The notes: generated by a model not told the origin, from the letters alone. A stretch of DNA of 64,000 bases from Eurosta solidaginis (GCF_040869045.1 NC_090321.1:182003596-182067595), one strand, 5' to 3'; positions 52,230 through 63,029 are shown, numbered from the stretch's first letter. Program-made: numbers and translations.

Positions 52230-53894
52230 CTAAGTCTGATCGTCCCGACCAGACAAATCTCTCGATCTAAACGCCGCTAGCATCTCCAAATGAACCACCT
52301 TTCTATTTCGTGGTTTCCCAATGGTTTGTATGCGGTAGATGGAATTACTGATCTTCTTCACAACCTTGTACGGGCCTTCCCAAATGCACCGAAATTTGGC
52401 TGGAACACCTTTCCGCCGGTGAGGGTTGTTTAACAGAACCAAATCTCCCTCCAAGAACCCTTCCGAATTATTGTTCTCATTGTGCCTGCGTTTGATCTTA
52501 CTACTCATTATCCTTAGTCGTTCCTTCGCACTCTGTTGTTTGACCAATGAACTACTTCGCAGAGCTTGCGCTTGACGGATTGGCTTGACAGTATCGTTCC
52601 GCCCTTTCCCAACAGAAGTGCGCGATAGCTTGAAACCACCCTTGCATGCTTCCTGCAAAATTCTTGCAGTCGTTTTAGTGCGTCCATTAGGGTTTGTCAA
52701 TGCCGGTGTTTTTCTCGCAGGTACTTTTGATTTCGCTTTGTTTGGCCCATTCGTTTCATCAACCTTTACCTTTGACTTTCGTGGCCTTTGTCGACTTTTC
52801 TCCACCAGTACTCGATTACTGCTGAAACCTTTTTCAAAACTGAAGTTAATTGGCACATCCTGGTTCTTATAACGCATCACCCTTCTCTGCATATTGATCT
52901 TGATGTCATGGTCAACCAAGAAATCCACTCCCAATATAACTTCATCACCAATCTCCCCCACAACAAATTTGTGTAGAACCATGACCTTCCCAATCAATAC
53001 TTCACATATCACTTCTCCCTGAACTTGGTTATACTCGCCAGTGACCGTACGCAACTTTGCTCCAGGTAACGGTTTTACTCTCCTGTTGATCAAGTCAGAT
53101 CGGATCAAGGAATGAGATGCGCCCGTATCTACAGTCAGTACACGTTCTTTACCATCCACATTCCCTCTGACGGTAAGACTGCTTGATTTCCTTCCAATTT
53201 GCGACACAGATATCACAGGACATTCAATAGTCGGGGCAAGTTTTCGTTCTTTACATTCGACACGCTCTTGCTCATTTCCGCCAGCTTTGCGTTTACGGCC
53301 ACCCACATTGTTGGAACTATTAGGATCAAGAACGCAATGACGTGCAAAGTGACCGGACTTCCCGCATTTGAAGCATTTGATAACTTTTCCACTCCGCTTT
53401 TGCGATCCTTTCAGCGCCTCCAATATTGCGTCTACCCACTCTGGCCTTTCTACTTCCACACGGCGTGCTTTGAAAACTGGCTTACTCAATAGCGCCGCTG
53501 TTTCTTCAGTCAGTGCATAGGATACCGTTTCTGCGAATGTGGGTTTTGGGTTTGCATATGTCGCTCGCTTCGTTTCTACGTCCCGTATGCCATTTATAAA
53601 ACTCTGGATTTTTACCCTCTCGGTATACTCCACGGGTGCGTCCGCATTTGCCAAATGTGCCAACCTTTCAACATCCGAAGCAAACTCCTGCAATGTCTCA
53701 TTGGCTTTTTGGTAGCGGTTTTGCAACTCAATTTGGAATATCTGTTTTCTATGCTCGCTTCCATAACGTCGTTCTACAGCAGCAATCAATGCTTCATAAT
53801 TGTTCCGCTCTCCTTCGGGAATCGTCTGTAGGATTTCCGCTGCTGGCCCCTTTAATGCCACGAACAGTGCAGCAACTTTATCTTCCGCATTTCA
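52230..53894 (-). pseudogene. Element B Gag-protease-GPY/F frame, nonsense mutated
   Basis: Near-identical to the 557-residue frame of copy C. A Trp codon (TGG in C, 59334-59332) is TGA here (53894-53892), so the frame is broken at the start of the capsid region. The remaining 543 codons are open and keep CCHC, DTGAS, ILGVDF and GPY motifs. Confidence 0.85.
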
Positions 53895-53971
53895 TTGGTT
53901 CACTGCTGCGGTCTTCTCAAACTGTAGCTTAAAGGCCTGGAAAGGAACAGAACCGTCAAAGGATGGTGTCT

Positions 53972-54607
53972 TTACCTTTGTATTGCTTGCTGAAACAGCA
54001 TCATCGTCAAAGCATCCACCTCGGCTTCGATTTTTTCCTCAAACTGCGTTATTTTCTCGTCCATACGTGCTTCGAGTTTTGATGATATACGCGCCTCTTG
54101 CGCTTCGAGTTGTACTGTTATTCGTGCCTCTTGTTCTTTCAGTTGTGTCTCCATCTTTGATGTAATCTGTGTCGACATTTCTGACATACGCGTTTCTTGT
54201 GCTTCAATCTTGGATGTTATGCGTGTCTCCTGCAATTCCAGCTGAGATGACATGTTGGTGGATATTTGCGATGACATTTCTGTTATACGTGCCTTTTGTG
54301 CTTCCAGTTGGGATGCCAACTGCGACGACATTGATGCTACTGTCGATGTTTGTGCAGATATTGCAGCCAATATCATATTCAAGTCTGTGCTGGTAACCGT
54401 CTGCGATGTTTCGTTTTTCTCTTCAATTTTTTGTTGTTGTTTCGTCCCCATCAGGATAAAAGACAAACTCGTCCACATCAATTCCTTGCGACTCCATTAC
54501 CTCTCGTAGCCGTGCTTGAAGTTCGATCTTATTGCCGGTTGTTTTAATCCACGGTTCTCCAACTCCTTTTTCAGTTGCTGGATCTTCAATTCACTGAACT
54601 TTGCCAT
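53972..54607 (-). pseudogene. Element B Gag N-terminal half, frameshifted
   Basis: Starts MAKFSELKIQQLKKELENRG, a SAP-like motif, at ATG 54607. A one-base loss in an A-run (near 54547) shifts the frame, shared with copy C. The following coiled coil (SSQLELQETRITSKIEAQET) is in another frame and runs into a small deletion relative to A before the capsid region. Confidence 0.7.
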
Positions 54608-54640
54608 GTCCGCTGCCATTTTGATTTTGAATCCTGTCAT
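54497..54640 (-). CDS. Chimeric open frame: host exon start fused to Gag SAP start
   Basis: At the duplication junction, the first 10-11 codons of the candidate host exon (MTGFKIKMAAD from ATG 54640) run in frame into Gag (MAKFSELKIQQLKKELENRG). The frame then leaves the Gag register at the pre-existing one-base deletion and stops at 54497, giving about 47 residues. Whether it is transcribed is unknown; it sits below a copy of the 2.2 kb that precedes the intact exon. Confidence 0.55.
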   Translation of the reverse strand: MTGFKIKMAADMAKFSELKIQQLKKELENRGLKQPAIRSNFKHGYER

Positions 54641-55528
54641 AATTTGTTTTTTGTTTTTTTTTTTGTTGTAGTTTGAATGCAATTTTAATTGGATAAGAAA
54701 AAATTATAGAGCTCGCTTAAAAAGAAATAGGATCAAGGCATTAGGTATAAAAGTGCAGCATGCATTCATAAATTTGTGTTTTGGGTGGGTTCACTTAAAG
54801 GCAACCTTGATATACTACTGGCGATAACATCCCAGCCAACATTTTTTTTTAAATTTTGATCAAAAATATTAAATATCATACCCCAAGATGATTAAAAACG
54901 TTCAAATTTAAAAGTATTTTCTATTCGAAAATTAATAATCATTTATGATTCCTATTTTGAAACGCTTTTTATTCATATTTGATATAATTGTAAAATTGAG
55001 CTTTAATTGTCTTAGAGTAATATTTGACTTCTTTTCACAGTCATTTTTTGATCATATTCGTGAACATATTTCGATTGTTTTGGTTGAGATTTTTGAATAA
55101 TTTTTGTATGCAATTATGATGCATTTATTCCTCATATCTCATTCAAAATAAGATACTACATAGTAATTATCAGGGGAAGAAAGCATGTGGAAGTGAGCTA
55201 TTTGAACCACAGGACACTAGCAAACAATCATGACCGATATACACCTGCGACTACAACATCCAACATCAGCTATGATCGTCAATATCTTAAAATACGATAC
55301 GGTACGGGATGTTGAAGACATATCCAGGTACATACATACATATGTCAAGAGAGCTTCACTTACCTTGGGTTCAAATAGCTCACAACTTTTGTATTGTCCA
55401 ACTATTATGTATTTTCTGGGACGCCGAAGGTGGAGAAATGGTTGGGGAAATCTTCGGTCGAGCACCATTTGTATTACATTATCTTGAAGAATATCTTAAT
55501 AATAAAATCTTTATATGCATATGTACAT

Positions 55529-55879
55529 TAGGCTGGGTCGATTTATTAACCGATATCGCGCCATCGATGTTTCGATAGGATTTGATTGTAAAATTTTCAT
55601 GAATACCCTGTCCGACCCAGAAATGTTCGGTAAAAACGTTGGCGATAACAGTTTTTTGAAAAGAAAAAAAATATACATTTGAAAATTTTTTAGTAGGTCA
55701 TGAAAAAAAACCTTAAAAATCAAAGTCGAAAAAAGTCAAGAAAATTACATTTCGCAGGCTCGAAAATTATTTTTTTTTTGGATATGCCTAGTGGAACTTT
55801 TTTCCTGAGCCCAAATCATATCGAAAAATCGATGGCGCGATATCGGTTAACTTTCGTCCATACAAATCGACCCACCCTA
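55529..55879. mobile_element. MITE with TAGGSTGGGTCG ends, unit 2
   Basis: Copy of 50089-50439 carried along by the tandem duplication; one visible substitution (GTATACC to GAATACC). Confidence 0.75.
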
Positions 55880-56920
55880 ATGTACATATTTTTTCTGAAC
55901 TTTATGATTGAAAAAATGTGTGTATGTATAAAAAATAAGATTTTTAATGAAAAGTAAAATTTTAACAATTATAAGGTTCATTATTCAGTCAACAAATATA
56001 GTTAGAAAACATTCAGAAAGCTGAATTAAAAATGATTATAAATTTTTGATCACCTAAAGTAAACACATTTGATTCAAATATGATTCCAAAATGTGATTGA
56101 AAAACTATATTCAGTTTTTGATCATCAAAGGTAAGCATATTTGATTATTCTTTTTGTTGGTTTTTATGACTTGTTCAAATTTAATCATCATATGACTTCA
56201 AAAATGATCCCACAAAGTGATCGAAAATCAAATGTATTCATATTTGATTATTTCTTTTGTTCAATGTATGATAACTCATTATTTAGTCAGAAAGAGTAAT
56301 CAAATTGTATTTATATGTAGGGAAATTCAAAATTGAATAATCTAAATGCTGAGTGGGATGGGAGTAAAATTTCATAGAAAATACATATTTATAAGTTGTA
56401 ATGTTTGTATGTACATTTTGCATCGGATCTCAAAAAAAATTGTAATACCACAAAGAATATTAAAATAATCGATTAAATCGAAACGAACAAAGTTTATTTA
56501 AATTTTGCTTATTCTTTGTAACAATGTACTTACTTACGTACTTAACCATTTACTTGATTTTTCCCGACAAATAAAGTAGGCAGGGCCGTACCGAGACGGT
56601 GCGGTGCCCCAGGGCCCCAAACGCCCGAGTCGCAAAAGTTTCACCGAAAAATATACACTAAATTGTGGGAAACATTTTATTTTTTATTTATTTTATTCAA
56701 ATTATAATCCAAAAGCAGATATCGGGATGGACGTCTAGACCATCCACCTAAAATTCTCGGCTTCGCCTTGGATTTTGAACTGTGGATGAGCGAAAATCCA
56801 TGTTTGGAATGTACCGATTAAGCTACTATTAGTGTCTGAAAATTATCTAATTATTGAAAGATTTTAAGGCCTTTAATATATAGTCGTGTAAATGGACACA
56901 ATGAAATTCCACTTATATAC
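55880..56920. other. Duplicate of 50440-51480
   Basis: No gene; near-identical to unit 1. Confidence 0.6.
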
Positions 56921-57658
56921 TGTAACGAATTTACTTGCAAATCCTCTTATTTGCAATCCTCTGCTAAGTTCGAATCACTAAACTGTTGAATAAATAACTC
57001 CAATATTGAATAATAGAAAAATGGCCTTTATTAAAGTACTTCACAATAACACTTATACTTTGCTACTCGCTGGCTTAATAACCAAACTGACTGATAACTC
57101 AAATGAAACTCTACTATTGGCCGCCAGATCGCGTGCTTAATCAAACTGATTGATAGCTCAACTCAAACTGAATTACAGCGCCTCTACATCTGTCGCCTTT
57201 TATACTCTTTGGTTTCCTCGTTCGCATTTTTCTAGAATCTACTAGCATTGCCCATGAGCTCTCAAACTTCTCAGCTATAATTAAAATTGCACAATTTTAT
57301 ACATCTTTTAGGCGCTTCAAGAATCTACTAGTCCAGTAGCTCTCAAACTTCTCAGATATATGCATGTGTTAGTGCATTGACTCTCCGCTGCTCGTATTCG
57401 TACATGGTACATATGTGTAGACGCAATTATTTATTCGTTTATGTAGATACATAATGATTGAATTATTGATGTGAATGTTTGTAGTTTACAGTATCTCGCG
57501 CACACATAGGCGTATAAGTAAATGCATCTGTGTGTGACATCTCTCGGCTGCCTTATATATGTGTATACATGATTTGATTATTGACGTAAATATCGCTTGG
57601 CATGGCCTTAGCATCGCCTTAGTGATGGTATAGCTTAGTGACGCTAATATCCGTGACA
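56921..57658 (-). repeat. 3' LTR of element C
   Basis: 738 bp, almost identical to 51481-52218. Contains the AATAAAGGCC polyadenylation signal (minus strand) near 57025-57034. The purine tract 57659-57671 adjoins it. Confidence 0.9.
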
Positions 57659-57669
57659 CTGCCCTCCAC

Positions 57670-59343
57670 CTAAGTCTGATCGTCCCGACCAGACAAATCT
57701 CTCGATCTAAACGCCGCTAGCATCTCCAAATGAACCACCTTTCTATTTCGTGGTTTCCCAATGGTTTGTATGCGGTAGATGGAATTACTGATCTTCTTCA
57801 CAACCTTGTACGGGCCTTCCCAAATGCACCGAAATTTGGCTGGAACACCTTTCCGCCGGTGAGGGTTGTTTAACAGAACCAAATCTCCCTCCAAGAACCC
57901 TTCCGAATTATTGTTCTCATTGTGCCTGCGTTTGATCTTACTACTCATTATCCTTAGTCGTTCCTTCGCACTCTGTTGTTTGACCAATGAACTACTTCGC
58001 AGAGCTTGCGCTTGACGGATTGGCTTGACAGTATCGTTCCGCCGTTTCCCAACAGAAGTGCGCGATAGCTTGAAACCACCCTTGCATGCTTCCTGCAAAA
58101 TTCTTGCAGTCGTTTTAGTGCGTCCATTAGGGTTTGTCAATGCCGGTGTTTTTCTCGCAGGTACTTTTGATTTCGCTTTGTTTGGCCCATTCGTTTCATC
58201 AACCTTTACCTTTGACTTTCGTGGCCTTTGTCGACTTTTCTCCACCAGTACTCGATTACTGCTGAAACCTTTTTCAAAACTGAAGTTAATTGGCACATCC
58301 TGGTTCTTATAACGCATCACCCTTCTCTGCATATTGATCTTGATGTCATGGTCAACCAAGAAATCCACTCCCAATATAACTTCATCACCAATCTCCCCCA
58401 CAACAAATTTGTGTAGAACCATGACCTTCCCAATCAATACTTCACATATCACTTCTCCCTGAACTTGGTTATACTCGCCAGTGACCGTACGCAACTTTGC
58501 TCCAGGTAACGGTTTTACTCTCCTGTTGATCAAGTCAGATCGGATCAAGGAATGAGATGCGCCCGTATCTACAGTCAGTACACGTTCTTTACCATCCACA
58601 TTCCCTCTGACGGTAAGACTGCTTGATTTCCTTCCAATTTGCGACACAGATATCACAGGACATTCAATAGTCGGGGCAAGTTTTCGTTCTTTACATTCGA
58701 CACGCTCTTGCTCATTTCCGCCAGCTTTGCGTTTACGGCCACCCACATTGTTGGAACTATTAGGATCAAGAACGCAATGACGTGCAAAGTGACCGGACTT
58801 CCCGCATTTGAAGCATTTGATAACTTTTCCACTCCGCTTTTGCGATCCTTTCAGCGCCTCCAATATTGCGTCTACCCACTCTGGCCTTTCTACTTCCACA
58901 CGGCGTGCTTTGAAAACTGGCTTACTCAATAGCGCCGCTGTTTCTTCAGTCAGTGCATAGGATACCGTTTCTGCGAATGTGGGTTTTGGGTTTGCATATG
59001 TCGCTCGCTTCGTTTCTACGTCCCGTATGCCATTTATAAAACTCTGGATTTTTACCCTCTCGGTATACTCCACGGGTGCGTCCGCATTTGCCAAATGTGC
59101 CAACCTTTCAACATCCGAAGCAAACTCCTGCAATGTCTCATTGGCTTTTTGGTAGCGGTTTTGCAACTCAATTTGGAATATCTGTTTTCTATGCTCGCTT
59201 CCATAACGTCGTTCTACAGCAGCAATCAATGCTTCATAATTGTTCCGCTCTCCTTCGGGAATCGTCTGTAGGATTTCCGCTGCTGGCCCCTTTAATGCCA
59301 CGAACAGTGCAGCAACTTTATCTTCCGCATTCCATTGGTTCAC
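57670..59343 (-). CDS. Gag capsid-CCHC-protease-GPY/F polyprotein, no polymerase
   Basis: 557-residue uninterrupted frame. Residues 1-140: Gag capsid-like (RRYGSEHRKQIFQIELQNR, ETLQEFASDVERLAHLA). 177-190: CCHC knuckle CFKCGKSGHFARHC, binds RNA. 259-263: DTGAS protease active site; 323-329: ILGVDFL, second protease block. 370-400: basic linker. 455-530: GPY/F domain (GDLVLLNNPHRRKG, WEGPYKVVKK, SIYRIQ), normally the integrase tail that contacts chromatin or DNA. Reverse transcriptase, RNase H and integrase zinc/DDE core, which should lie between protease and GPY/F, are absent without breaking the frame. The upstream Gag half is in other frames, so the M at 59343 is only the first in-frame ATG. 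The stop TAG overlaps the purine tract before the 3' LTR. Confidence 0.85.
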   Translation of the reverse strand: MNQWNAEDKVAALFVALKGPAAEILQTIPEGERNNYEALIAAVERRYGSEHRKQIFQIELQNRYQKANETLQEFASDVERLAHLANADAPVEYTERVKIQSFINGIRDVETKRATYANPKPTFAETVSYALTEETAALLSKPVFKARRVEVERPEWVDAILEALKGSQKRSGKVIKCFKCGKSGHFARHCVLDPNSSNNVGGRKRKAGGNEQERVECKERKLAPTIECPVISVSQIGRKSSSLTVRGNVDGKERVLTVDTGASHSLIRSDLINRRVKPLPGAKLRTVTGEYNQVQGEVICEVLIGKVMVLHKFVVGEIGDEVILGVDFLVDHDIKINMQRRVMRYKNQDVPINFSFEKGFSSNRVLVEKSRQRPRKSKVKVDETNGPNKAKSKVPARKTPALTNPNGRTKTTARILQEACKGGFKLSRTSVGKRRNDTVKPIRQAQALRSSSLVKQQSAKERLRIMSSKIKRRHNENNNSEGFLEGDLVLLNNPHRRKGVPAKFRCIWEGPYKVVKKISNSIYRIQTIGKPRNRKVVHLEMLAAFRSRDLSGRDDQT

Positions 59344-59478
59344 TGCTGCGGTATTCTCAAACTGTAGCTTAAAGGCCTGGAAAGGAACAGAACCGTCAAA
59401 GGATGGTGTCTTTACCTTTGTATTGCTTGCTGAAACAGCATCATCGTCAAAGCATCCACCTCGGCTTCGATTTTTTCC

Positions 59479-60051
59479 TCAAACTGCGTTATTTTCTCGT
59501 CCATACGTGCTTCGAGTTTTGATGATATACATACGCGCCTCTTGCGCTTCGAGTTGTACTGTTATTCGTTCCTCTTGTTCTTTCAGTTGTGTCTCCATCT
59601 TTGATGTAATCTGTGTCGACATTTCTGACATACGCGTTTCTTGTGCTTCAATCTTGGATGTTATGCGTGTCTCCTGCAATTCCAGCTGAGATGACATGTT
59701 GGTGGATATTTGCGATGACATTTCTGTTATACGTGCCTTTTGCGCTTCCAGTTGGGATGCCAACTGCGACGACATTGATGCTACTGTCGATGTTTGTGCA
59801 GATATTGCAGCCAATATCATATTCAAGTCTGTGCTGGTAACCGTCTGCGATGTTTCGTTTTTCTCTTCAATTTTTTGTTGTTGTTTCGTCCCCATCAGGA
59901 TAAAAGACAAACTCGTCCACTTCAATTCCTTGCGACTCCATTACCTCTCGTAGCCGTGCTTGAAGTTCGATCTTATTGCCGGTTGTTTTAATCCACGGTT
60001 CTCCAACTCCTTTTTCAGTTGCTGGATCTTCAATTCACTGAACTTTGCCAT
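59479..60051 (-). pseudogene. Element C Gag N-terminal half, frameshifted
   Basis: ATG at 60051, SAP-like motif SELKIQQLKKELENRG, then the shared one-base deletion near 59991. The coiled coil (SSQLASQLEAQKARITEM, SKIEAQETRMSEM) follows in another frame and is broken by a 4-bp insertion near 59528 not present in B. Confidence 0.75.
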
Positions 60052-60096
60052 GTCCAAGTTGTATTCCCAATCTTCGGAATTTATTCAACAATTCCT

Positions 60097-60108
60097 CTTC
60101 TGACACCA
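60097..60108 (-). other. Primer binding site of element C
   Basis: TGGTGTCAGAAG, two bases inside the 5' LTR; the 12 bases are identical to element A. Complementary to a tRNA-Leu-type 3' end. Confidence 0.65.
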
Positions 60109-60110
60109 AT

Positions 60111-60844
60111 TGTAACGAATTTACTTGCAAATCCTCTTATTTGCAATCCTCTGCTAAGTTCGAATCACTAAACTGTTGAATAAATAACTCCAATATTGAA
60201 TAATGAAAAAATGGCCTTTATTAAAGTACTTCACAATAACACTTATACTTTGCTACTCGCTGGCTTAATAACCAAACTGACTGATAACTAAAATGAAACT
60301 CTATTATTGGCCGCCAGATCGCGTGCTTAATCAAACTGATTGATAGCTCAACTCAAACTGAATTATAGCGCCTCTACATCTGTCGCCTTTTATACTCTTT
60401 TTTCCTCGTTCGCATTTTTCTAGAATCTACTAGCATTGCCCATGAGCTCTCAAACTTCTCAGCTATAACTAAAATTGCACAATTTTATACATCTTTTAGG
60501 CGCTTCCAGAATCTACTAGTCCAGTAGCTCTCAAACTTCTCAGATATATGCATGTGTTAGTGCATTGACTCTCCGCTGCTCGTATTCGTACATGGTACAT
60601 ATGTGTAGACGCAATTATTTATTCGTTTATTTAGATACATAATGATTGAATTATTGATTTGAATGTTTGTAGTTTACAGTCTCTCGCGCACACATAGGCG
60701 TATAAGTAAATGCATCTGTGTGTGACATCTCTCGTCTGCCTTATATGTGTATACATGATTTGATTATTGACGTAAATATCGCTTGGCATGGCCTTAGCAT
60801 CGCCTTAGTGATGGTATAGCTTAGTGATGCTAATATCCGTGACA
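60111..60844 (-). repeat. 5' LTR of element C
   Basis: 734 bp. Minus strand: TGTCACGGATATTAGC at the start, AGTATAAAAGGCGACAG (TATA region) near 60383-60399, CGTTACA at the end. A few percent or less divergent from 56921-57658. Confidence 0.9.
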
Positions 60845-60848
60845 ATAC

Positions 60849-61154
60849 GAACGAGTATTAGTTACTAATTTACTAGTCAAATGCAGTGATATAAGAATAT
60901 TTATTTTTTTTGTAACGCTGATCACTTGTGATTAGCGATACAAGTAGTACGACAATTTGGCTGTAAAAAAGCATGTAAAGAAACTATGTTTGCAACATAA
61001 TATAAAAATATCCTACAAGCAAAACCTTTTGTGTCGTATAAACTTTTTTTAGAAAAGAAAGACTGCCGACAAAATTGGAAGCGTCAAGGAATGGCACATG
61101 GGTCTTCACTTGATCCTTTCATGGGAGTGAGATAATTAGTATATTATATACATA
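60849..61154. other. Unassigned flank of element C
   Basis: AT-rich, no gene. Confidence 0.3.
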
Positions 61155-62400
61155 CTAGCAGACCCGGCAGACGTTATTCTGCCCTAAATTTGGCCTATCT
61201 GCATACATTTTAATAAGGTTTTTCCGTCTAACTCTGCCCTACCCCTCTACACTTTTTCCTAATCTTTTTATTCACTCCTCCCTCCGTCTTTTTCGCTTCA
61301 TCTCCATCTTCGTCTCATTCTATCTCTTCCATCTTCTTCATCTCTTATTGCCAGTCCCAGAGGGTGGTATGTATTTTTTTCCAGTCCCACTCCAAGTCTC
61401 AGTCTCAGTCCCAGTCCTAGTCCTATTCCCAGTCCCAGTCCGTCTCTGGTATACTTCCCGGAAAAAAGCTTCGTAAATACTAATATAGGTACATTTTTTT
61501 AATTTCAGGCAAATCGAATAGGACGTATGAAAATAGGTATGTGGGTATTATTAATTCTTGTCTTTTTTCGGCTTCGCATGCATATTTATCAGTTTTGCCA
61601 GGTTGATGCGACTAAATCGAATATTACAATGAACTTTAGAGCTCTCAGTAACAGCTTTCATTTGATATCCATAATACACACACATTCTAGGGGTATCCGG
61701 GTCCATGTTTTGGCCTATATCTCGAGACCCTAGTCACTCAGCGGTGTAAAACTTACTCTGTATTATAGCACACATAACAGCTTCAATTTTATACCCATAA
61801 TATAAAAACACATTCTAGGTGTATCCAGGTCCATGTTTTGGCCTATATCTCGAGACCGTAGTCACCCAGCGGTGTAAAACTTACTCTGTACTAAAGCATG
61901 CATACAACAACAGCTTCAATTTGATATCCATAATGTAAAAACACATTCTAGGTGTATCCGGGTCCACGTTTTGGGCTATATCTCGAGACCCTAGCCTCCC
62001 AGTTGTATGAAAATTATCCTGTACTATAGCACTCATCAGCAGCTTTCATTTGATATCCATATTGTATAAACACAATCTAGGGGTACCCGGTCCACGTTTT
62101 GGGCTATATTTCGAGACCCTAGCCTCCCAGTTGTATGAAAATTATCCTGCACTATAGCACTCATCAACGGTTTTCATTTGATATCCATATTGTATAAACA
62201 CATTCTAGGGGTACCCGGGTCCACGTTTTGATCTCAAGACCCTGCACACCTAGCGAAAAAAGGGTAGACGTTGGCCGATTCTCAGACCTATCCAATATGC
62301 TCACAAAATTTCATGAGAATCGGTTCAGCCGTTTCGGAGGAGTTCAGCCTTTAAAACCGTGACAGAAGAATTTTATATATTAGTTTTATATATTAGTATA
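61155..62400 (+). repeat. CTAGCAGACCCGG-family repeat with five internal units
   Basis: Starts CTAGCAGACCCGGCAGACGT. Includes a pyrimidine-rich part, a CCAGTC hexamer tract (61382-61442), then five tandem units of about 126-133 bp at roughly 61650-62240 marked by TATATCTCGAGACCCTAG and ACACATTCTAGGGGTACCC. Ends in TTTTATATATTAGT repeats. The same family occurs reversed at 29567-30150 and partly at 46693-47360. Confidence 0.75.
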
Positions 62401-62496
62401 TAGTATATTAGTATATAGTATATACCGAAATGTCATACTTTTTGCGCTTTTTTGAATCTTTTATTTCAAAACGCACTACCATACCCATATACATAT
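62401..62496. other. AT-rich spacer
   Basis: Nothing recognised. Confidence 0.3.
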
Positions 62497-62737
62497 ATGT
62501 AATACTCCTATATTGCTAATACAATATGCTCGCAATGAGTTTTGATTTCGAAATCAAAAAGAGACAGCCTACGAAATTTTTGTGATTGTAGAAGCATAAG
62601 TGTGAGAAGAAAAAATTTAAATTTGGGTACATTCAATTTTTGATTACAAAAACAAAAAACTTTTAAACAGCAATGTATCGGCACTCTGATGTTTGTAAGT
62701 GTACCCAGCCTGTATTCGCAATATAGGAGTATTACAT
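62497..62737. mobile_element. Inverted-repeat MITE
   Basis: 20-bp perfect arms ATGTAATACTCCTATATTGC (62497-62516) and its complement (62718-62737). 241 bp, non-coding; flanks are ACATAT-rich, so a target duplication cannot be fixed. Confidence 0.7.
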
Positions 62738-63029
62738 ACATATACATATGATCATACCAAAAAAAAGGTACACATTTTCAATATATTGCTTACCAGAAGT
62801 GGCTTCTCTCGAAGCACAACACAATAAAGCTAAATTTATAAAAATAAAAAAATTACAGAATAATGTATTTCCCGAAGCGTTCGTAAAGCAGATAGTGATG
62901 AAAGATTCGAAGCCTAAAGAATCGAACGATTTAAAAAAAAATCGATTCTACATTTCTAAAAAAAGATCGATTAAATCCATTACGAATCGAATCGAAATCC
63001 AGCTCTACCCGATCCCGCAATCGATGATG
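62738..63029. other. Unassigned DNA before the LINE fragment
   Basis: A 96-residue open frame (62748-63038) is lysine-rich and shows no family motif; probably chance in A-rich sequence. Confidence 0.3.

Larger units (their letters stand above)
49169..54608. repeat. Tandem duplication, unit 1 (5440 bp)
   Basis: Repeats at a constant offset of 5440 bp as 54609-60052, with only scattered substitutions and a 4-bp insertion (near 59528) between units. Contains the 5' part of the candidate host exon, a MITE, and the left LTR plus most of the interior of the LTR element. Confidence 0.95.
51481..54608 (-). mobile_element. LTR element B, cut by the duplication junction
   Basis: Same insertion as C: flank ATAC at 51477-51480, 3' LTR 51481-52218, interior to the Gag start at 54607. 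The rest of Gag leader, PBS and 5' LTR are absent because the tandem duplication breakpoint lies at 54608/54609. Confidence 0.9.
54609..60052. repeat. Tandem duplication, unit 2 (5444 bp)
   Basis: Second copy of 49169-54608. Both units begin with TCC (49169-49171, 54609-54611), and the same TCC follows the end of unit 2 (60053-60055): a 3-bp microhomology at the breakpoints. Confidence 0.95.
56921..60844 (-). mobile_element. LTR element C, complete two-LTR copy
   Basis: 3924 bp, flanked by ATAC (56917-56920 and 60845-60848). Interior of only 2452 bp. No room for, and no trace of, RT, RNase H or integrase core. The original insertion of which B is a partial duplicate. Confidence 0.92.

Noticed and set aside
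51481..60844. Two independent LTR insertions
   Set aside because: The constant 5440-bp offset extends through non-element flanking DNA and only one ATAC pair exists, so it is one insertion duplicated.
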